Counted from the first letter of the stretch, positions 17,501 to 26,653 are shown. The stretch: 48,165 nt of DNA from Eubacterium sp. (GCA_017619835.1 JAFZRN010000030.1:1-48165); one strand, 5' to 3'. The notes: generated by a model not told the origin, from the letters alone. Numbers and translations: made by a program.

Positions 17501-20500
17501 ATGAAAAAAATAGGGAAGATGATGCTTGGCATATTGGCGATATGTTTTATCGTTGGGTTTATTATGCCTTATGAGGTACATGCTTCGGAGGTATGGGATG
17601 GAACTACTATTGCAACTGGGTTTGCTGGTGGTGATGGAACTGAAGAAAATCCGTATCAGATAGCCAACGGAGCGCAGCTTGCGTATCTGGCACAGCAAGT
17701 TAATAATGTGGATAAATATTCTAAAGGAAAGTACTTTGTATTAATGAATGATATTGATCTTGGAGAGGAGAATGAGTGGACGCCGATAGGGGTATATGAT
17801 TCTTCATCATATTATTTCTATGGGAATTTTAATGGCGAAAATCATAAGATAAGTGGTTTATATATCAGAAATATAGATGATGATAATTTTGGTTTGTTTG
17901 GCAATGTAGTTAGTGGTGAGATAAAAAACCTGACTGTTGAAGGCGATATATTATTATCTCCGGATGTAAAATATGAAACATATGTAGGAGGAATATCGGG
18001 TTATTGTGATAGTTCTACAATCATTAATTGTGTATATTCTGGAATTATTACAATCGAGCAAAATGGTAATGAGATTTATCTGGGTGGCATAGTAGGCAAA
18101 CCGGTTAATTCGAATATTACTGAATGTAACAATATGGGTAAAATATTAGTTACCAGTAAGAACTCAAAAAACTCAGATAATGTGTATATGGGTGGTATTA
18201 TAGGTTATTTGTATGATTCGGAATTATCTGATTGCTCCAATTCGGGATTAATTGAAGCTTTTGGTGATATTATAAAAGATCAAATGAGTATGGAAATGGG
18301 TGGCATAATAGGCTATTCAATAAATTCGAAGGTGTCTGATTGTACCAATTCAGGAAGCATTCATTTTTTCGGTGATAATCCAGATAACTATGATTATTCT
18401 ACAATAGCATTAGGCGGTATAACAGGAGATATTGATTATTCGGAAATCTTTAATTGCACTAATTCAGGGGAAATTTCATTTAGTGGTAATAATATATACT
18501 TTGCTGTTTTAGGTGGTTTGACAGGATGTTTATATTATACAGATTGTATAAACAATAGTAACTCGGGAGATATATCATATGCTGGAGATGGTTCGGAATA
18601 TGTTTATATAGGTGGCATTTCAGGACAAGCATCTTATTATTCGATGGCAGAGGATTGTAGTAATTCCGGTAAAATACTAAATAACTGTTCAAAAACGTTA
18701 TATACATTGGCCGGTGGAATATTGGGAATATCGTCAGATGATTCGACAATTACAAACTGCGTTAATTCGGGAATGATTTCGGGTTACACTACAGAAGGAA
18801 CGGCATATATCGGAGGTATAGTAGGAATTAGTAGAGGTGATACAACCAAATGCTTTAACTCCGGTTCGGTTGAGTCGAGTGATTATGCAGGCGGGATAGC
18901 GACATATGTTAGTGAATATTATAAAGAAATGATTAAAGACTGCTATTATACTGAGATTGCTTCAGTTTCGGGTGACGTAATATGTGATGCTGGAACAAAA
19001 TTAACTGAAGATAACTATTATACTGAAATGACATCCTTATGGGATATTGTTGAAGGAGTTCCTCGTTTACGTATGGGAACGAAGGATGATCCATATTATG
19101 CTGTAAACTGGAGTAGTTTATACGAAACTATGCAGAGGGGTGGATATATAAAGCTTGATTCTTCAGATGGCAAGATAGTTTATGGTACCGGAAATGAGAC
19201 TAATAAGGAAAGTGAACTCGTCGTTCCCCAAAAAACGGACGTTATTATTGATCTTAATGGTAACACGGTAGATAGAAATGATACCGATGACCCTCAGACT
19301 GCAGATGTAATTACGGTTGATGGCAATCTTGAGCTTATGGGTAAAGGAAGCATCACTGGTGGTGCAAAAGGAATTGTATTTGGTGACAAAGGAACACTCA
19401 GTATATCAGGTGATCCAATTATCAAAGATAATGTTGAGAATGTATATCTTTCGACGGGAAAGGCAATCATGGTTAATGGAACACTTGGTTCGGATGCATG
19501 TATAGGTGTTACTACGGAAGCTATTCCTGGAGAAAACAGTCTTGTAGTTTTAACATCAGGACTTTCAGATAAAGGTAATTATGAAAGCTTTATAAGTGAT
19601 AATACAGAATATGCAGTTACTTTAGATAGTAATGGCGAGGCAGCTATATGCTTAGGTTGCACTGTTACATTTGTAGATGAAGATGGAACTGTTCTTCAGA
19701 GTGGCAAAGTAGGCCTCGGAGACTTACCAAAATTTAAAGGTGATATACCGACGAAGGAAGAGACTGATCAGTATACATATGAGTTTGCAGGATGGACACC
19801 TGAGATTGAAGTGGTGACGGGTGACGCTACCTATACTGCAACGTATACAGCAACTGAAAAACCTACTCCTACACCGGAGACTACACCAACGCCTGAAGTA
19901 ACACCGACACCGGAGGTTACGCCGACATCGGAAGTAACACCAACGCCGGAGGTTACGCCAACATCGGAAGTGACACCGACGCCGGAGGCTACGCCAACAT
20001 CGGAAGTGACACCGACGCCGGCAGAAATCCCAACACCAGAAACCACACCAACTCCTGAGGAAAATGTGACACCGATCCCAGAGATAAATGTGACACCGAC
20101 ACCGGAAGCGAGTGCGGTTCCTACGGAGCAACCTGTAAATCCTTCAGAGGAATTAAAGGATGCTAAAACTGTTGAAGCTGAGATACTGTCATTAGATAAT
20201 GACGAAGATCCTGTTGATTCAAGCTTTATTGTTCTTCAGCCAAAGGCTTCAAAGGTTACAAAGAAATCCATCAAGCTTACATGGAAGAAGGCTGAGGGTG
20301 CTGTTAAATATGTGATCTACGGTAATAAGTGCGGCAAGAAGAATAAATATTGTAAGATAGCTGAATCTACAAAACTAAACTACACTTTAAAGAAGATCAA
20401 CGGTAAGAAGATCAAGAAAAAGACTTTCTATAAATTCATGATAGTGGCAGTTGATAAAGATGATAAGGTTGTATCAAAATCAACAGTAATTCATGTAACT

Positions 20501-20797
20501 ACTACAGGTGGAAAGAATGGGAATGCCAAGTCAGTCAAGACAGCTGCAAAGAAAAACAAGGTAAGCTTAAAGTTTGCGAAGTCATTTAAACTTAAAGCAA
20601 AAAATGTAGCACCTTCAAAGAAGGTTAAACTAAAGAAACATACTGGTGTATCCGGACTTAGGTATGAATCAAGTGACGTTTCTGTTGCAACCGTATCCCC
20701 GAAGGGAGTCATCGCAGCAACTGGCAAGGGAACGTGCAAAGTTTATGTATATGCTCAGAACGGAGCATGTAAAGTGATTACCGTAAAGGTTAAATAA
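17501..20797 (+). CDS. Large secreted GLUG-repeat surface protein (first tandem copy)
   Basis: 1098 residues from the ATG at 17501, which opens on a signal peptide ([20 protein letters not shown], ending VHASE); the frame runs open upstream inside addA, but gaaaggg lies before this ATG. Order of parts: a mature N-terminus [19 protein letters not shown] and TPIG typical of GLUG proteins; about eight to nine GLUG-type repeats (GGIIGYL, GGIVG, CSNSG/CTNSG patterns, about 90-500); a beta-helix-like segment (IIDLNGNTVDRND...SITGGAKGI, about 550-710); an InlB-type repeat ([15 protein letters not shown]...FAGWTPE, about 720-780); a TPTPEV linker (about 788-880); an FN3-like domain and a Lys-rich Ig-like module ending [15 protein letters not shown]. 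Likely adhesin or cell-surface structural protein. It is more AT-rich than addA and 71% of its architecture is repeated in the next gene. Confidence 0.85.
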   Translation: MKKIGKMMLGILAICFIVGFIMPYEVHASEVWDGTTIATGFAGGDGTEENPYQIANGAQLAYLAQQVNNVDKYSKGKYFVLMNDIDLGEENEWTPIGVYDSSSYYFYGNFNGENHKISGLYIRNIDDDNFGLFGNVVSGEIKNLTVEGDILLSPDVKYETYVGGISGYCDSSTIINCVYSGIITIEQNGNEIYLGGIVGKPVNSNITECNNMGKILVTSKNSKNSDNVYMGGIIGYLYDSELSDCSNSGLIEAFGDIIKDQMSMEMGGIIGYSINSKVSDCTNSGSIHFFGDNPDNYDYSTIALGGITGDIDYSEIFNCTNSGEISFSGNNIYFAVLGGLTGCLYYTDCINNSNSGDISYAGDGSEYVYIGGISGQASYYSMAEDCSNSGKILNNCSKTLYTLAGGILGISSDDSTITNCVNSGMISGYTTEGTAYIGGIVGISRGDTTKCFNSGSVESSDYAGGIATYVSEYYKEMIKDCYYTEIASVSGDVICDAGTKLTEDNYYTEMTSLWDIVEGVPRLRMGTKDDPYYAVNWSSLYETMQRGGYIKLDSSDGKIVYGTGNETNKESELVVPQKTDVIIDLNGNTVDRNDTDDPQTADVITVDGNLELMGKGSITGGAKGIVFGDKGTLSISGDPIIKDNVENVYLSTGKAIMVNGTLGSDACIGVTTEAIPGENSLVVLTSGLSDKGNYESFISDNTEYAVTLDSNGEAAICLGCTVTFVDEDGTVLQSGKVGLGDLPKFKGDIPTKEETDQYTYEFAGWTPEIEVVTGDATYTATYTATEKPTPTPETTPTPEVTPTPEVTPTSEVTPTPEVTPTSEVTPTPEATPTSEVTPTPAEIPTPETTPTPEENVTPIPEINVTPTPEASAVPTEQPVNPSEELKDAKTVEAEILSLDNDEDPVDSSFIVLQPKASKVTKKSIKLTWKKAEGAVKYVIYGNKCGKKNKYCKIAESTKLNYTLKKINGKKIKKKTFYKFMIVAVDKDDKVVSKSTVIHVTTTGGKNGNAKSVKTAAKKNKVSLKFAKSFKLKAKNVAPSKKVKLKKHTGVSGLRYESSDVSVATVSPKGVIAATGKGTCKVYVYAQNGACKVITVKVK
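19863..20112 (+). repeat. In-frame Thr-Pro repeat region coding [12 protein letters not shown]
   Basis: Tandem 18-nt subunits organised as 36-nt higher-order units encode [12 protein letters not shown], with about three clear units at 19897-20010 and degenerate copies either side. The paralogue at 21007 has only a short version (about 23026-23110), so the linker has expanded or shrunk since duplication. Such repeats are prone to slippage that would change the distance between the GLUG head and the C-terminal modules. Confidence 0.8.
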
Positions 20798-20820
20798 CAT
20801 ACAGTTTTATATGTAAAGAG

Positions 20821-20855
20821 GGTGACTGCTATCATATTGTTAGCAGTTACCTTTT
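20821..20855 (+). terminator. Rho-independent terminator after the first GLUG gene
   Basis: Stem ggtgactgcta (20821-20831) pairs with tagcagttacc (20841-20851), 11 bp with one G-U, 9-nt loop, followed by ttttt. It lies 24 bp after the stop codon, so the two tandem GLUG genes are probably separate transcripts. Confidence 0.8.
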
Positions 20856-21006
20856 TATGTGTGTTTTTTTAATAAAATATGTGTATATTCGATAGACAAA
20901 AATAGTATAAAAATGATATTCTATTTCTGTTGTTTTCAAATTTGGAACCATGCATATCAGGGGATGAAATGGTTCCGATAAATGAATTAGAAGGGAAGTA
21001 TTTATC

Positions 21007-23775
21007 ATGAAAAAAACAAGTAAATTGATGCTTGGAATACTGGCGATATGTTTTATCGTCTGCTTTGTTATGCCGTATGAAGTAAATGCGTCGGAAGCAT
21101 GGGATGGCACTATAGCAACTGGGTTTGCCGATGGTGACGGAACCAAGGAGAATCCGTATCAGATTGCTAACGGAGCGCAGCTTGCATATCTGGCACAGAT
21201 GGTTAATAGCGAACCGGGCAGTTCTAAGGGAAAATATTATATTATTACCGATGATATAGACCTTGGAGAGGGAAATGAGTGGACACCTATTGGAAGGTTT
21301 GATAGTAATTATAATTTTTCTTTCTGTGGGTATTTCGATGGTAAAGATCATACGATAAGCAATTTATATATAGCGAACAATGTGACAGCATTAAATGGCT
21401 TGTTTGGCTATATAATGGATAGCAAGATTAAAAACCTGACAGTAAAAGGCGATTTTTCAATTTCATCAGATGTATCTTCAATTATAGAAGTGGGAGGAAT
21501 ATCAGGCTATAGCGAAAAATCGACGGTTACCAGTTGTACATATTCAGGTTCTATTACGATTGACGGAAATGGATTAAGTAATGATATATTTGCAGGTGGA
21601 ATAATAGGATATTCTGTTGATACTATACTAGATGATTGCAGTAACTTAGGTGATATCAAAGTATTAAGTGATGATATACGTACATATTTAGGTGGATTAG
21701 TAGGATTATTATCAGTAAAATCAGAGATTATAAATTGCAAGAATACCGGGGATGTTTCTTTCTCGGGATCCTGTAATATACTGTCGCTATTAGGTGGTAT
21801 AACAGGATGTATGGACAAACAATCTTATATTGAAGGCTGTAGTAATTCAGGATCGATTGAAAATGCTTCTACAAATACAAATAATAAGACTGCTGGTGGA
21901 ATAGTAGGTTCGGCTTACGATAATTCGGGTGTTTCAAACTGCAATAACACTGGGGTGGTTTCTAATCCTGATTCAAACGGATCATCATATGCGGCTGGTA
22001 TTGTGGCATATGGTGATACTTCTATTGAAGTTGAAAAGTGTTTTAATTCCGGGTCAATAGTAACAAGTGATTTTGGTGGAGAAATTACATCGATTAATAT
22101 AAATGTTGATGATTCATATTATAAAGAGGATACCAAGCTTGAAGCAAAGAATATTGTTGATAGTGGAACAGGGTTAACTGAAGAAGAATATTATACGGAA
22201 ATGAAGCCTTGGTGGGAGATAGTTGACGGCGTTCCTCGTTTACGTTTAGGAACGAAGGATGATCCATATCTTGCAATAAACTGGAGCAGTTTATATGAAA
22301 CATTGCAGAAGGGTGGATATATCAAGCTTGATGGTACTGATGGAAAGATAGTTTATGGTACCGGAAATGATACGAATAAAAACAGTGAACTTATAGCTCA
22401 GATAGATGAGGACATTATAGTTGATCTTAATGGTAACACGATAGATAGAAATGATACCGGAAGTCCCAAAACTGCAACTGTCATTATGGTTGATACCGAT
22501 CTGGAGCTTACCGGAAAAGGAAGTATCACCGGTGGTGCAAAAGGAATTACATTCGGTGATTATGGAACCCTCAGAATATCAGGTGATCCAATCATCAATG
22601 ATAATACCGAAAATGTATGCCTTCCGACAGGAAAGACAATAAAGGTTACAGGAGCGCTTGGTTCAGATGCATGTATCGGTGTGACTACGGAAGTAGTTCC
22701 TGATGAAGAGAATACTGTTGTAATAACATCAGGACTCTCGGATAAAGGCGATAATTATAGCTTTATAAGTGATAATGATTATGCATTAACTCTAAACAGT
22801 TCCGGTGAGGCGGCATTATGCTTAGGCTACAGAGTTACGTTTGTTGACGAAGATGGTACTGTGCTTCAGAGTAGCAAATTAGGTGTTGGCGATACTCCTA
22901 TATATAAAGGTGAGACACCTACAAAGGCAGAAACAGATGAGTATACATATGAATTTGCAGGATGGGATCCTGAGATAGATAAGGTGACGGGTGATGCAAC
23001 CTATACTGCAACTTATACATCGGTTGTAAAACCTACACCTACACCGGAAGTGACACCTGCACCGGAAGGAACTCCTACTCCTGAAGCAACTGCTGTTCCT
23101 ACCGAGCAGCCTGCAAATCCTTCAGAGAAATTAAAGGATGTAAAAACAGTTGAAGCTGAGATACTGGCATTAGATAATGATAATGACCCGGCTGATTCAA
23201 GCTTTATTGTTCTTCAGCCAAAGGCTTCAAAGGTTACAAAGAAATCCATCAAGCTTACATGGAAGAAGGCAGAAGGCGCAGTTAAATATGTGATCTACGG
23301 TAATAAGTGTGGTAAGAACAATAAATACTGTAAGGTGGCCGAATCCCCAAAATCAAACTATACTGTTAAGAAGATCAATGGAAAGAAGATAAAGAAAAAG
23401 ACTTTCTATAAATTCATGATAGTGGCAGTTGATAAAGATGATAAGGTTGTATCAAAATCAACGGTTATCCATGCAACTACTACAGGTGGTAAGAATGGAA
23501 ATGCCAAAGCAGTCAAGACTGCCGCAAAGAAAAATAAGGTAAGCTTAAAGGTTGCGAAGTCATTTAAACTTAAAGCAAAAAATGTAGCGCCTTCAAAGAA
23601 AGTTAAACTAAAGAAACATACAGGTGTATCCGGACTCAGATATGAATCAAGTGACGTATCGGTTGCAACTGTATCCAAGAAGGGTGTCATCAAAGCAACC
23701 GGCAAAGGAACATGTAAGATTTATGCTTACGCACAGAACGGTGCTTGCAAGGTGATCACTGTAAAGGTTAAATAA
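21007..23775 (+). CDS. Large secreted GLUG-repeat surface protein (second tandem copy)
   Basis: 922 residues. Same architecture as 17501-20797: signal peptide ([20 protein letters not shown], ending VNASE), [19 protein letters not shown], fewer GLUG-type repeats (about 90-400, GGISGYS, GGIIGYS, GGLVGLL, GGIVGSA), the same beta-helix-like segment ([12 protein letters not shown]), InlB-type repeat, a much shorter Thr-Pro linker (about 674-700), FN3-like domain ([20 protein letters not shown]) and Ig-like module ending [15 protein letters not shown]. Ribosome site agaaggg before the ATG. The GLUG part has diverged strongly from its neighbour while the C-terminal third is nearly identical, including a 78-nt block (20215-20292 and 23193-23270) without a mismatch. 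Role as adhesin or surface layer component is inferred. Confidence 0.85.
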   Translation: MKKTSKLMLGILAICFIVCFVMPYEVNASEAWDGTIATGFADGDGTKENPYQIANGAQLAYLAQMVNSEPGSSKGKYYIITDDIDLGEGNEWTPIGRFDSNYNFSFCGYFDGKDHTISNLYIANNVTALNGLFGYIMDSKIKNLTVKGDFSISSDVSSIIEVGGISGYSEKSTVTSCTYSGSITIDGNGLSNDIFAGGIIGYSVDTILDDCSNLGDIKVLSDDIRTYLGGLVGLLSVKSEIINCKNTGDVSFSGSCNILSLLGGITGCMDKQSYIEGCSNSGSIENASTNTNNKTAGGIVGSAYDNSGVSNCNNTGVVSNPDSNGSSYAAGIVAYGDTSIEVEKCFNSGSIVTSDFGGEITSININVDDSYYKEDTKLEAKNIVDSGTGLTEEEYYTEMKPWWEIVDGVPRLRLGTKDDPYLAINWSSLYETLQKGGYIKLDGTDGKIVYGTGNDTNKNSELIAQIDEDIIVDLNGNTIDRNDTGSPKTATVIMVDTDLELTGKGSITGGAKGITFGDYGTLRISGDPIINDNTENVCLPTGKTIKVTGALGSDACIGVTTEVVPDEENTVVITSGLSDKGDNYSFISDNDYALTLNSSGEAALCLGYRVTFVDEDGTVLQSSKLGVGDTPIYKGETPTKAETDEYTYEFAGWDPEIDKVTGDATYTATYTSVVKPTPTPEVTPAPEGTPTPEATAVPTEQPANPSEKLKDVKTVEAEILALDNDNDPADSSFIVLQPKASKVTKKSIKLTWKKAEGAVKYVIYGNKCGKNNKYCKVAESPKSNYTVKKINGKKIKKKTFYKFMIVAVDKDDKVVSKSTVIHATTTGGKNGNAKAVKTAAKKNKVSLKVAKSFKLKAKNVAPSKKVKLKKHTGVSGLRYESSDVSVATVSKKGVIKATGKGTCKIYAYAQNGACKVITVKVK

Positions 23776-23792
23776 ATATTTTTATCTTTTGC

Positions 23793-23821
23793 TTGACGAA
23801 TCAGATATGAGATGATATTCT
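23793..23821 (+). promoter_or_regulatory. Promoter upstream of the hisD leader
   Basis: TTGACG (23793-23798), 17-bp spacer, TATTCT (23816-23821). Predicted start near 23828, upstream of the hairpin at 23852-23887, so hisD transcripts from here must pass through that terminator. Confidence 0.55.
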
Positions 23822-23851
23822 GACCATGATATTAAGCGAAATGCTTGATCC

Positions 23852-23899
23852 ACGCTTGTTAGGGAAAATTCTTTCCCTGACAAGCGTTTTTCTTTTTCA
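23852..23899 (+). terminator. Strong hairpin terminator or attenuator in front of hisD
   Basis: A 16-bp stem with one G-U (23852-23867 with 23872-23887) and a 4-nt loop attc is followed by a T-rich tail (tttttcttttt). It can terminate the upstream GLUG transcript, but because a promoter lies between that gene and the hairpin, it may also act as an attenuator within the hisD leader. Confidence 0.75.
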
Positions 23900-23943
23900 T
23901 GGGTTTCGCACCATAACATAAAAAAATTAAAGGAGGAGCATGT

Positions 23944-25230
23944 ATGGTCACTATCAGCAGATTTGATTTTGATAATCCGCGCTATCTGAATCTTCTTTCG
24001 AGAAGAAGCAGCATACCCGAGACTGTCGAGATCACCGTAAAGGATGTTTTAAAGAATGTAAAAGAAAAAGGAGATGCGGCTCTGCATGCTTATATGCAGA
24101 AGTTCGACGGAGTTGATATCAGTGAGATAGGTCTCATGGTATCAGATGAAGAGTTCGAGGCTGCAAAGAAAAATGTATCGGAAGAATTCAAGGAAGCAGT
24201 CAAAAATGCCTGCGATAATCTCTTCAGATTCCACAAAAGACAGCTTCCTAAAGGTTTCACCGAAGAATTCGAAAACGGTGCGGTACTTGAGAGAAAATAT
24301 ACACCGCTTAACAGTGTAGCGGTAACGGTTCCCGGAGATATGGCACCGCTTATTTCAACGCTCTGTATGAACCTGGTTCCTGCAGTGGTTGCGGGAGTTC
24401 CCAATATCTATATCCTTACAAAGCCTAAGAAGGATGGAACGATTGATGATAGACTTCTCTATGTCGCTGACTATCTCGGCGTAAGGAATTATTATAAGAT
24501 ATCCGGCTCTCAGGGACTTGCGGCAGTAGCCTACGGTACTGAAACAGTAAAGAAGGTTGATGCTATTACGGGTCCGGGAAATAACTATACACAGATGGCT
24601 AAGAAGCTTCTTTTCGGAGAGGTGAAGATTGACTCCATAGCAGGTCCGTCCGAGATTGCGATAATCGCGGATGAGAAAGCTGATCCGACCTTCATAGCGG
24701 CTGACATGATGTCGCAGGCAGAGCACGGAACAGGTTTTGAGGCAAGCACGGCATTTGTATTATCTGAGGAGCAGGCTGAAAAGATCCGTGCCGAGATCAA
24801 CCGTCTTACAAAGGAAAATGATTTGGTGAGTGCAACTGAGAAGACATTTACCAATTACGGAGATATATTCGTTGTCGATTCTATCGATGATGCAGTGAAA
24901 GCTGTAAATGCCATCGCACCGGAGCACGTTGAGGTACTTCTCGAGAATAATGAGGAGGTGCTTCTGAAGCTTACCAATGCAGGAGCGGTATTTGTAGGCG
25001 AATACAGCACTGAACCGGTAGGAGATTATTTCTGCGGAACAAATCACATCCTTCCGACCTGCGGTACCGCAAGATTCTCATCGGGAATGTCGGTGAACGA
25101 ATTCATGAGAGGCTACAGCGTTATAAAGTATCCCGAAAAAGCTTTAAAGGAAAATGCAGATTACATCATCGAGCTTGCCGAGGCAGAAGGCATGCGTGCA
25201 CACGCCCTCGCAGTTAAAGTCCGTAAGTAA
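23944..25230 (+). CDS. hisD: Histidinol dehydrogenase
   Basis: 428 residues, normal length. Catalyses the last two steps of histidine synthesis, NAD-dependent oxidation of histidinol to histidine, with Zn2+. Zinc and catalytic residues appear intact: Gln and His in MMSQAEHGTGFEAST (about 260-270), GDYFCGTNHILPT (about 360-372) and the late His in EGMRAHALAVKVR near the end. Very strong ribosome site (aaaggaggagc). No other his gene is in the window, so it is an orphan; either the pathway is dispersed or the enzyme serves a related alcohol. It sits behind a promoter-hairpin leader. Confidence 0.9.
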   Translation: MVTISRFDFDNPRYLNLLSRRSSIPETVEITVKDVLKNVKEKGDAALHAYMQKFDGVDISEIGLMVSDEEFEAAKKNVSEEFKEAVKNACDNLFRFHKRQLPKGFTEEFENGAVLERKYTPLNSVAVTVPGDMAPLISTLCMNLVPAVVAGVPNIYILTKPKKDGTIDDRLLYVADYLGVRNYYKISGSQGLAAVAYGTETVKKVDAITGPGNNYTQMAKKLLFGEVKIDSIAGPSEIAIIADEKADPTFIAADMMSQAEHGTGFEASTAFVLSEEQAEKIRAEINRLTKENDLVSATEKTFTNYGDIFVVDSIDDAVKAVNAIAPEHVEVLLENNEEVLLKLTNAGAVFVGEYSTEPVGDYFCGTNHILPTCGTARFSSGMSVNEFMRGYSVIKYPEKALKENADYIIELAEAEGMRAHALAVKVRK

Positions 25231-25254
25231 GAATAGGGCTCATTACTCATTTGT

Positions 25255-25281
25255 TTGACATGGAATGGTCGGAATGATAAT
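25255..25281 (+). promoter_or_regulatory. Promoter of the 25290 membrane protein gene
   Basis: TTGACA (25255-25260) with GATAAT (25276-25281, spacing 15) or TAATCT (25278-25283, spacing 17). Transcription would begin within a few bases of the ATG at 25290. Confidence 0.5.
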
Positions 25282-25289
25282 CTGAATAT

Positions 25290-26039
25290 ATGGAAAAGAC
25301 AAATGATATCAAAACTGAAAAAACGTTTGGAGCAAGGATGGGAGAGGCAGGCTTCTCGATTATCTATCTTGTGTATGCCATTATCCTTGCAATTATAATG
25401 AAGAAAAAGTATGATGCGGGAGTTCCCGATTCTAGTCCGATGGTGGTTATACCTTCGAATCTAGAGGCGTATAGATACGGATTCGGATTCCTTCTGGCCG
25501 CGCTTCTTGTAGGTGGAGATGCATTTCACCTTATTCCGAGGATCATCGTGAACCTGAAAGGCAGTATGCCAAAGCAGGACTTTTTCCTTGGTCTGGGAAA
25601 CCTGATCTCATCCATAACTATGACGGTATTTTACAACCTGCTTATCGCGCTTGGAGATACGCTTGAATTTCATGGTTGCGAATATAATTTTCTTATAGAG
25701 CGGTTAATCCTGTTGCTGACTATTATAAGGATTCTAATCATTATTCTTCCATGGAATAAGTGGTATACGAATGAGCCTAACCGTAAGTGGGCTGTCATAA
25801 GGAATGTGCCGTTTGCCATGATAGGGGTATTGACCGTTGTTGGTTTTTTGAAAGTCATTTCCTATGCTCTAAATTATCCGGTTTCATTCTATGTGATCAT
25901 ATTGATAACAGTGATCTTAAGCTTCATGTTTTATCTTCCGGTTGCGATATTCGGGAAGGAAAAACCGAAGCTTGGGATGCTGATGATACCGAAGACGATA
26001 TGCTATATGATAATGCTTTCGGTTATATGCTTTTACTAG
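25290..26039 (+). CDS. Multi-spanning membrane protein of unknown function
   Basis: 249 residues. I do not recognise a family. About six or seven hydrophobic spans are visible: IIYLVYAIILAIIM (about 23-36), FGFLLAALLVGGDAFHLI, FLGLGNLISSITMTVFYNLLIAL, LILLLTIIRILIIILPW, VPFAMIGVLTVVGFL, FYVIILITVILSFMFYLPVAIF and TICYMIMLSVICF at the very end. The ATG at 25290 lacks a ribosome site and lies at the predicted transcription start; an alternative ATG at 25338 (residue 17) has ggag 5 bp upstream. A terminator follows. Location in the cytoplasmic membrane is certain from composition; role unknown. Confidence 0.75.
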   Translation: MEKTNDIKTEKTFGARMGEAGFSIIYLVYAIILAIIMKKKYDAGVPDSSPMVVIPSNLEAYRYGFGFLLAALLVGGDAFHLIPRIIVNLKGSMPKQDFFLGLGNLISSITMTVFYNLLIALGDTLEFHGCEYNFLIERLILLLTIIRILIIILPWNKWYTNEPNRKWAVIRNVPFAMIGVLTVVGFLKVISYALNYPVSFYVIILITVILSFMFYLPVAIFGKEKPKLGMLMIPKTICYMIMLSVICFY

Positions 26040-26042
26040 AAG

Positions 26043-26077
26043 AATTAGCCTTGTGTAAACAAGGCTAATTTTATTAT
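26043..26077 (+). terminator. Rho-independent terminator after the membrane protein gene
   Basis: Perfect 11-bp stem (aattagccttg 26043-26053, caaggctaatt 26060-26070), 6-nt loop, followed by ttattat, starting 3 bp after the stop codon at 26039. Confidence 0.8.
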
Positions 26078-26081
26078 ATTC

Positions 26082-26132
26082 ATATTGACAATACGCCAAT
26101 ATCTGATATTATAATATTGACAAAATGCCAAT
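26082..26132 (+). repeat. Direct repeats upstream of the XRE operon promoter
   Basis: atattgacaatacgccaat (26082-26100) recurs as atattgacaaaatgccaat (26114-26132), 32 bp apart (three helical turns), and a third ttgaca is the -35 at 26144. Even spacing of a protein-sized motif before a regulator operon suggests binding sites; it could also be a promoter duplication. Confidence 0.5.
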
Positions 26133-26143
26133 GATTTTGATAT

Positions 26144-26172
26144 TTGACATTATAACTTATAAGTTATATAAT
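26144..26172 (+). promoter_or_regulatory. Perfect consensus promoter with 18-bp palindromic operator in the spacer
   Basis: TTGACA (26144-26149), 17-bp spacer, TATAAT (26167-26172). The perfect palindrome tataacttataagttata occupies 26151-26168, filling the spacer and overlapping the -10 by two bases. This is the classical position for an autorepressor and the two downstream genes encode XRE-family DNA-binding proteins. Confidence 0.8.
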
Positions 26173-26185
26173 AATGGGGTGGATT

Positions 26186-26314
26186 ATGGGAAATATAATT
26201 GAAATTGAAGGATTTATAAATAGGATACTATGTAGTGATGAATATGTGGTATATTATCCTGATCATATTCCGATAGCGATGGAAAGAATGAGAATAGTAA
26301 AAGAAAGGTTGTGA
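26186..26314 (+). CDS. 42-residue ORF heading the XRE operon
   Basis: ATG at 26186 preceded by ggggtgga, 14 bp downstream of the -10. Encodes 42 residues beginning MGNIIEIEGFINRIL and ending MERMRIVKERL; the stop tga overlaps the ATG at 26314 of the next gene by one base, suggesting coupled translation. No family recognised. It is too short for a HigB/RelE toxin, but might be a leader peptide, a remnant of a toxin gene, or a small functional protein. Confidence 0.5.
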   Translation: MGNIIEIEGFINRILCSDEYVVYYPDHIPIAMERMRIVKERL

Positions 26315-26649
26315 TGATAGTGAGTGATATTATGCTTAAAGGCGCTTCTGAATTATATAAAAATGTAGATGATGAAACTCGAAAGGATATTAAAATTGAG
26401 GAGTTTCTTGCTGATCTTGCTGTCATATTTGTAAAATATAGAATCAATAATAATTTGTCTCAAAAAGAACTTGCTGATAAACTTGGCATGTCTCAGGTTA
26501 TGATATCAAAGCTGGAAAGCGGAGAATATAATCCAAGCATTAAAAAATTATGTGAAATGTTTATGACACTTGGTCTTGGTGTCAAACTTTCGGTTTTTAA
26601 GCCGGGCGAGAATAACTATATCGGTTCTTGTGACTTAATGCAGGGGTAG
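26314..26649 (+). CDS. XRE-family HTH protein (HigA-like antitoxin type)
   Basis: 111 residues from the ATG at 26314 (a GTG at 26311 is one codon upstream). N-terminal helix-rich segment, then a classic helix-turn-helix at about 45-95: NNNLSQKELADKLGMSQVMI, SKLESGEYNPSIKKL. The long N-terminal extension followed by a C-terminal HTH and short tail (LGLGVKLSVFKPG) resembles HigA-type antitoxins and their solitary relatives. No toxin gene of normal size is adjacent. The palindrome in its promoter is a likely target. AT-rich compared with the flanking housekeeping genes, so possibly acquired. Confidence 0.8.
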   Translation: MIVSDIMLKGASELYKNVDDETRKDIKIEEFLADLAVIFVKYRINNNLSQKELADKLGMSQVMISKLESGEYNPSIKKLCEMFMTLGLGVKLSVFKPGENNYIGSCDLMQG

Positions 26650-26653
26650 AAAA

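Noticed and set aside
19863-20112. Possible CRISPR array
   Set aside because: The repeats are contiguous, in frame and code Thr-Pro; there are no unique spacers and no cas gene.
19724-20131. Minus-strand frame with regular Arg/Cys/Trp repeats
   Set aside because: Simply the reverse complement of the Thr-Pro coding repeat; the plus-strand frame continues through the whole protein.
23793-23943. T-box or histidine-codon attenuator for hisD
   Set aside because: The leader is too short for a T-box and lacks its conserved box, and the frame through it has a single His codon.
26186-26314. HigB or RelE toxin gene in front of the HigA-like gene
   Set aside because: 42 residues are less than half the size of those toxins and no toxin motif is present; kept as a small ORF of unknown role.
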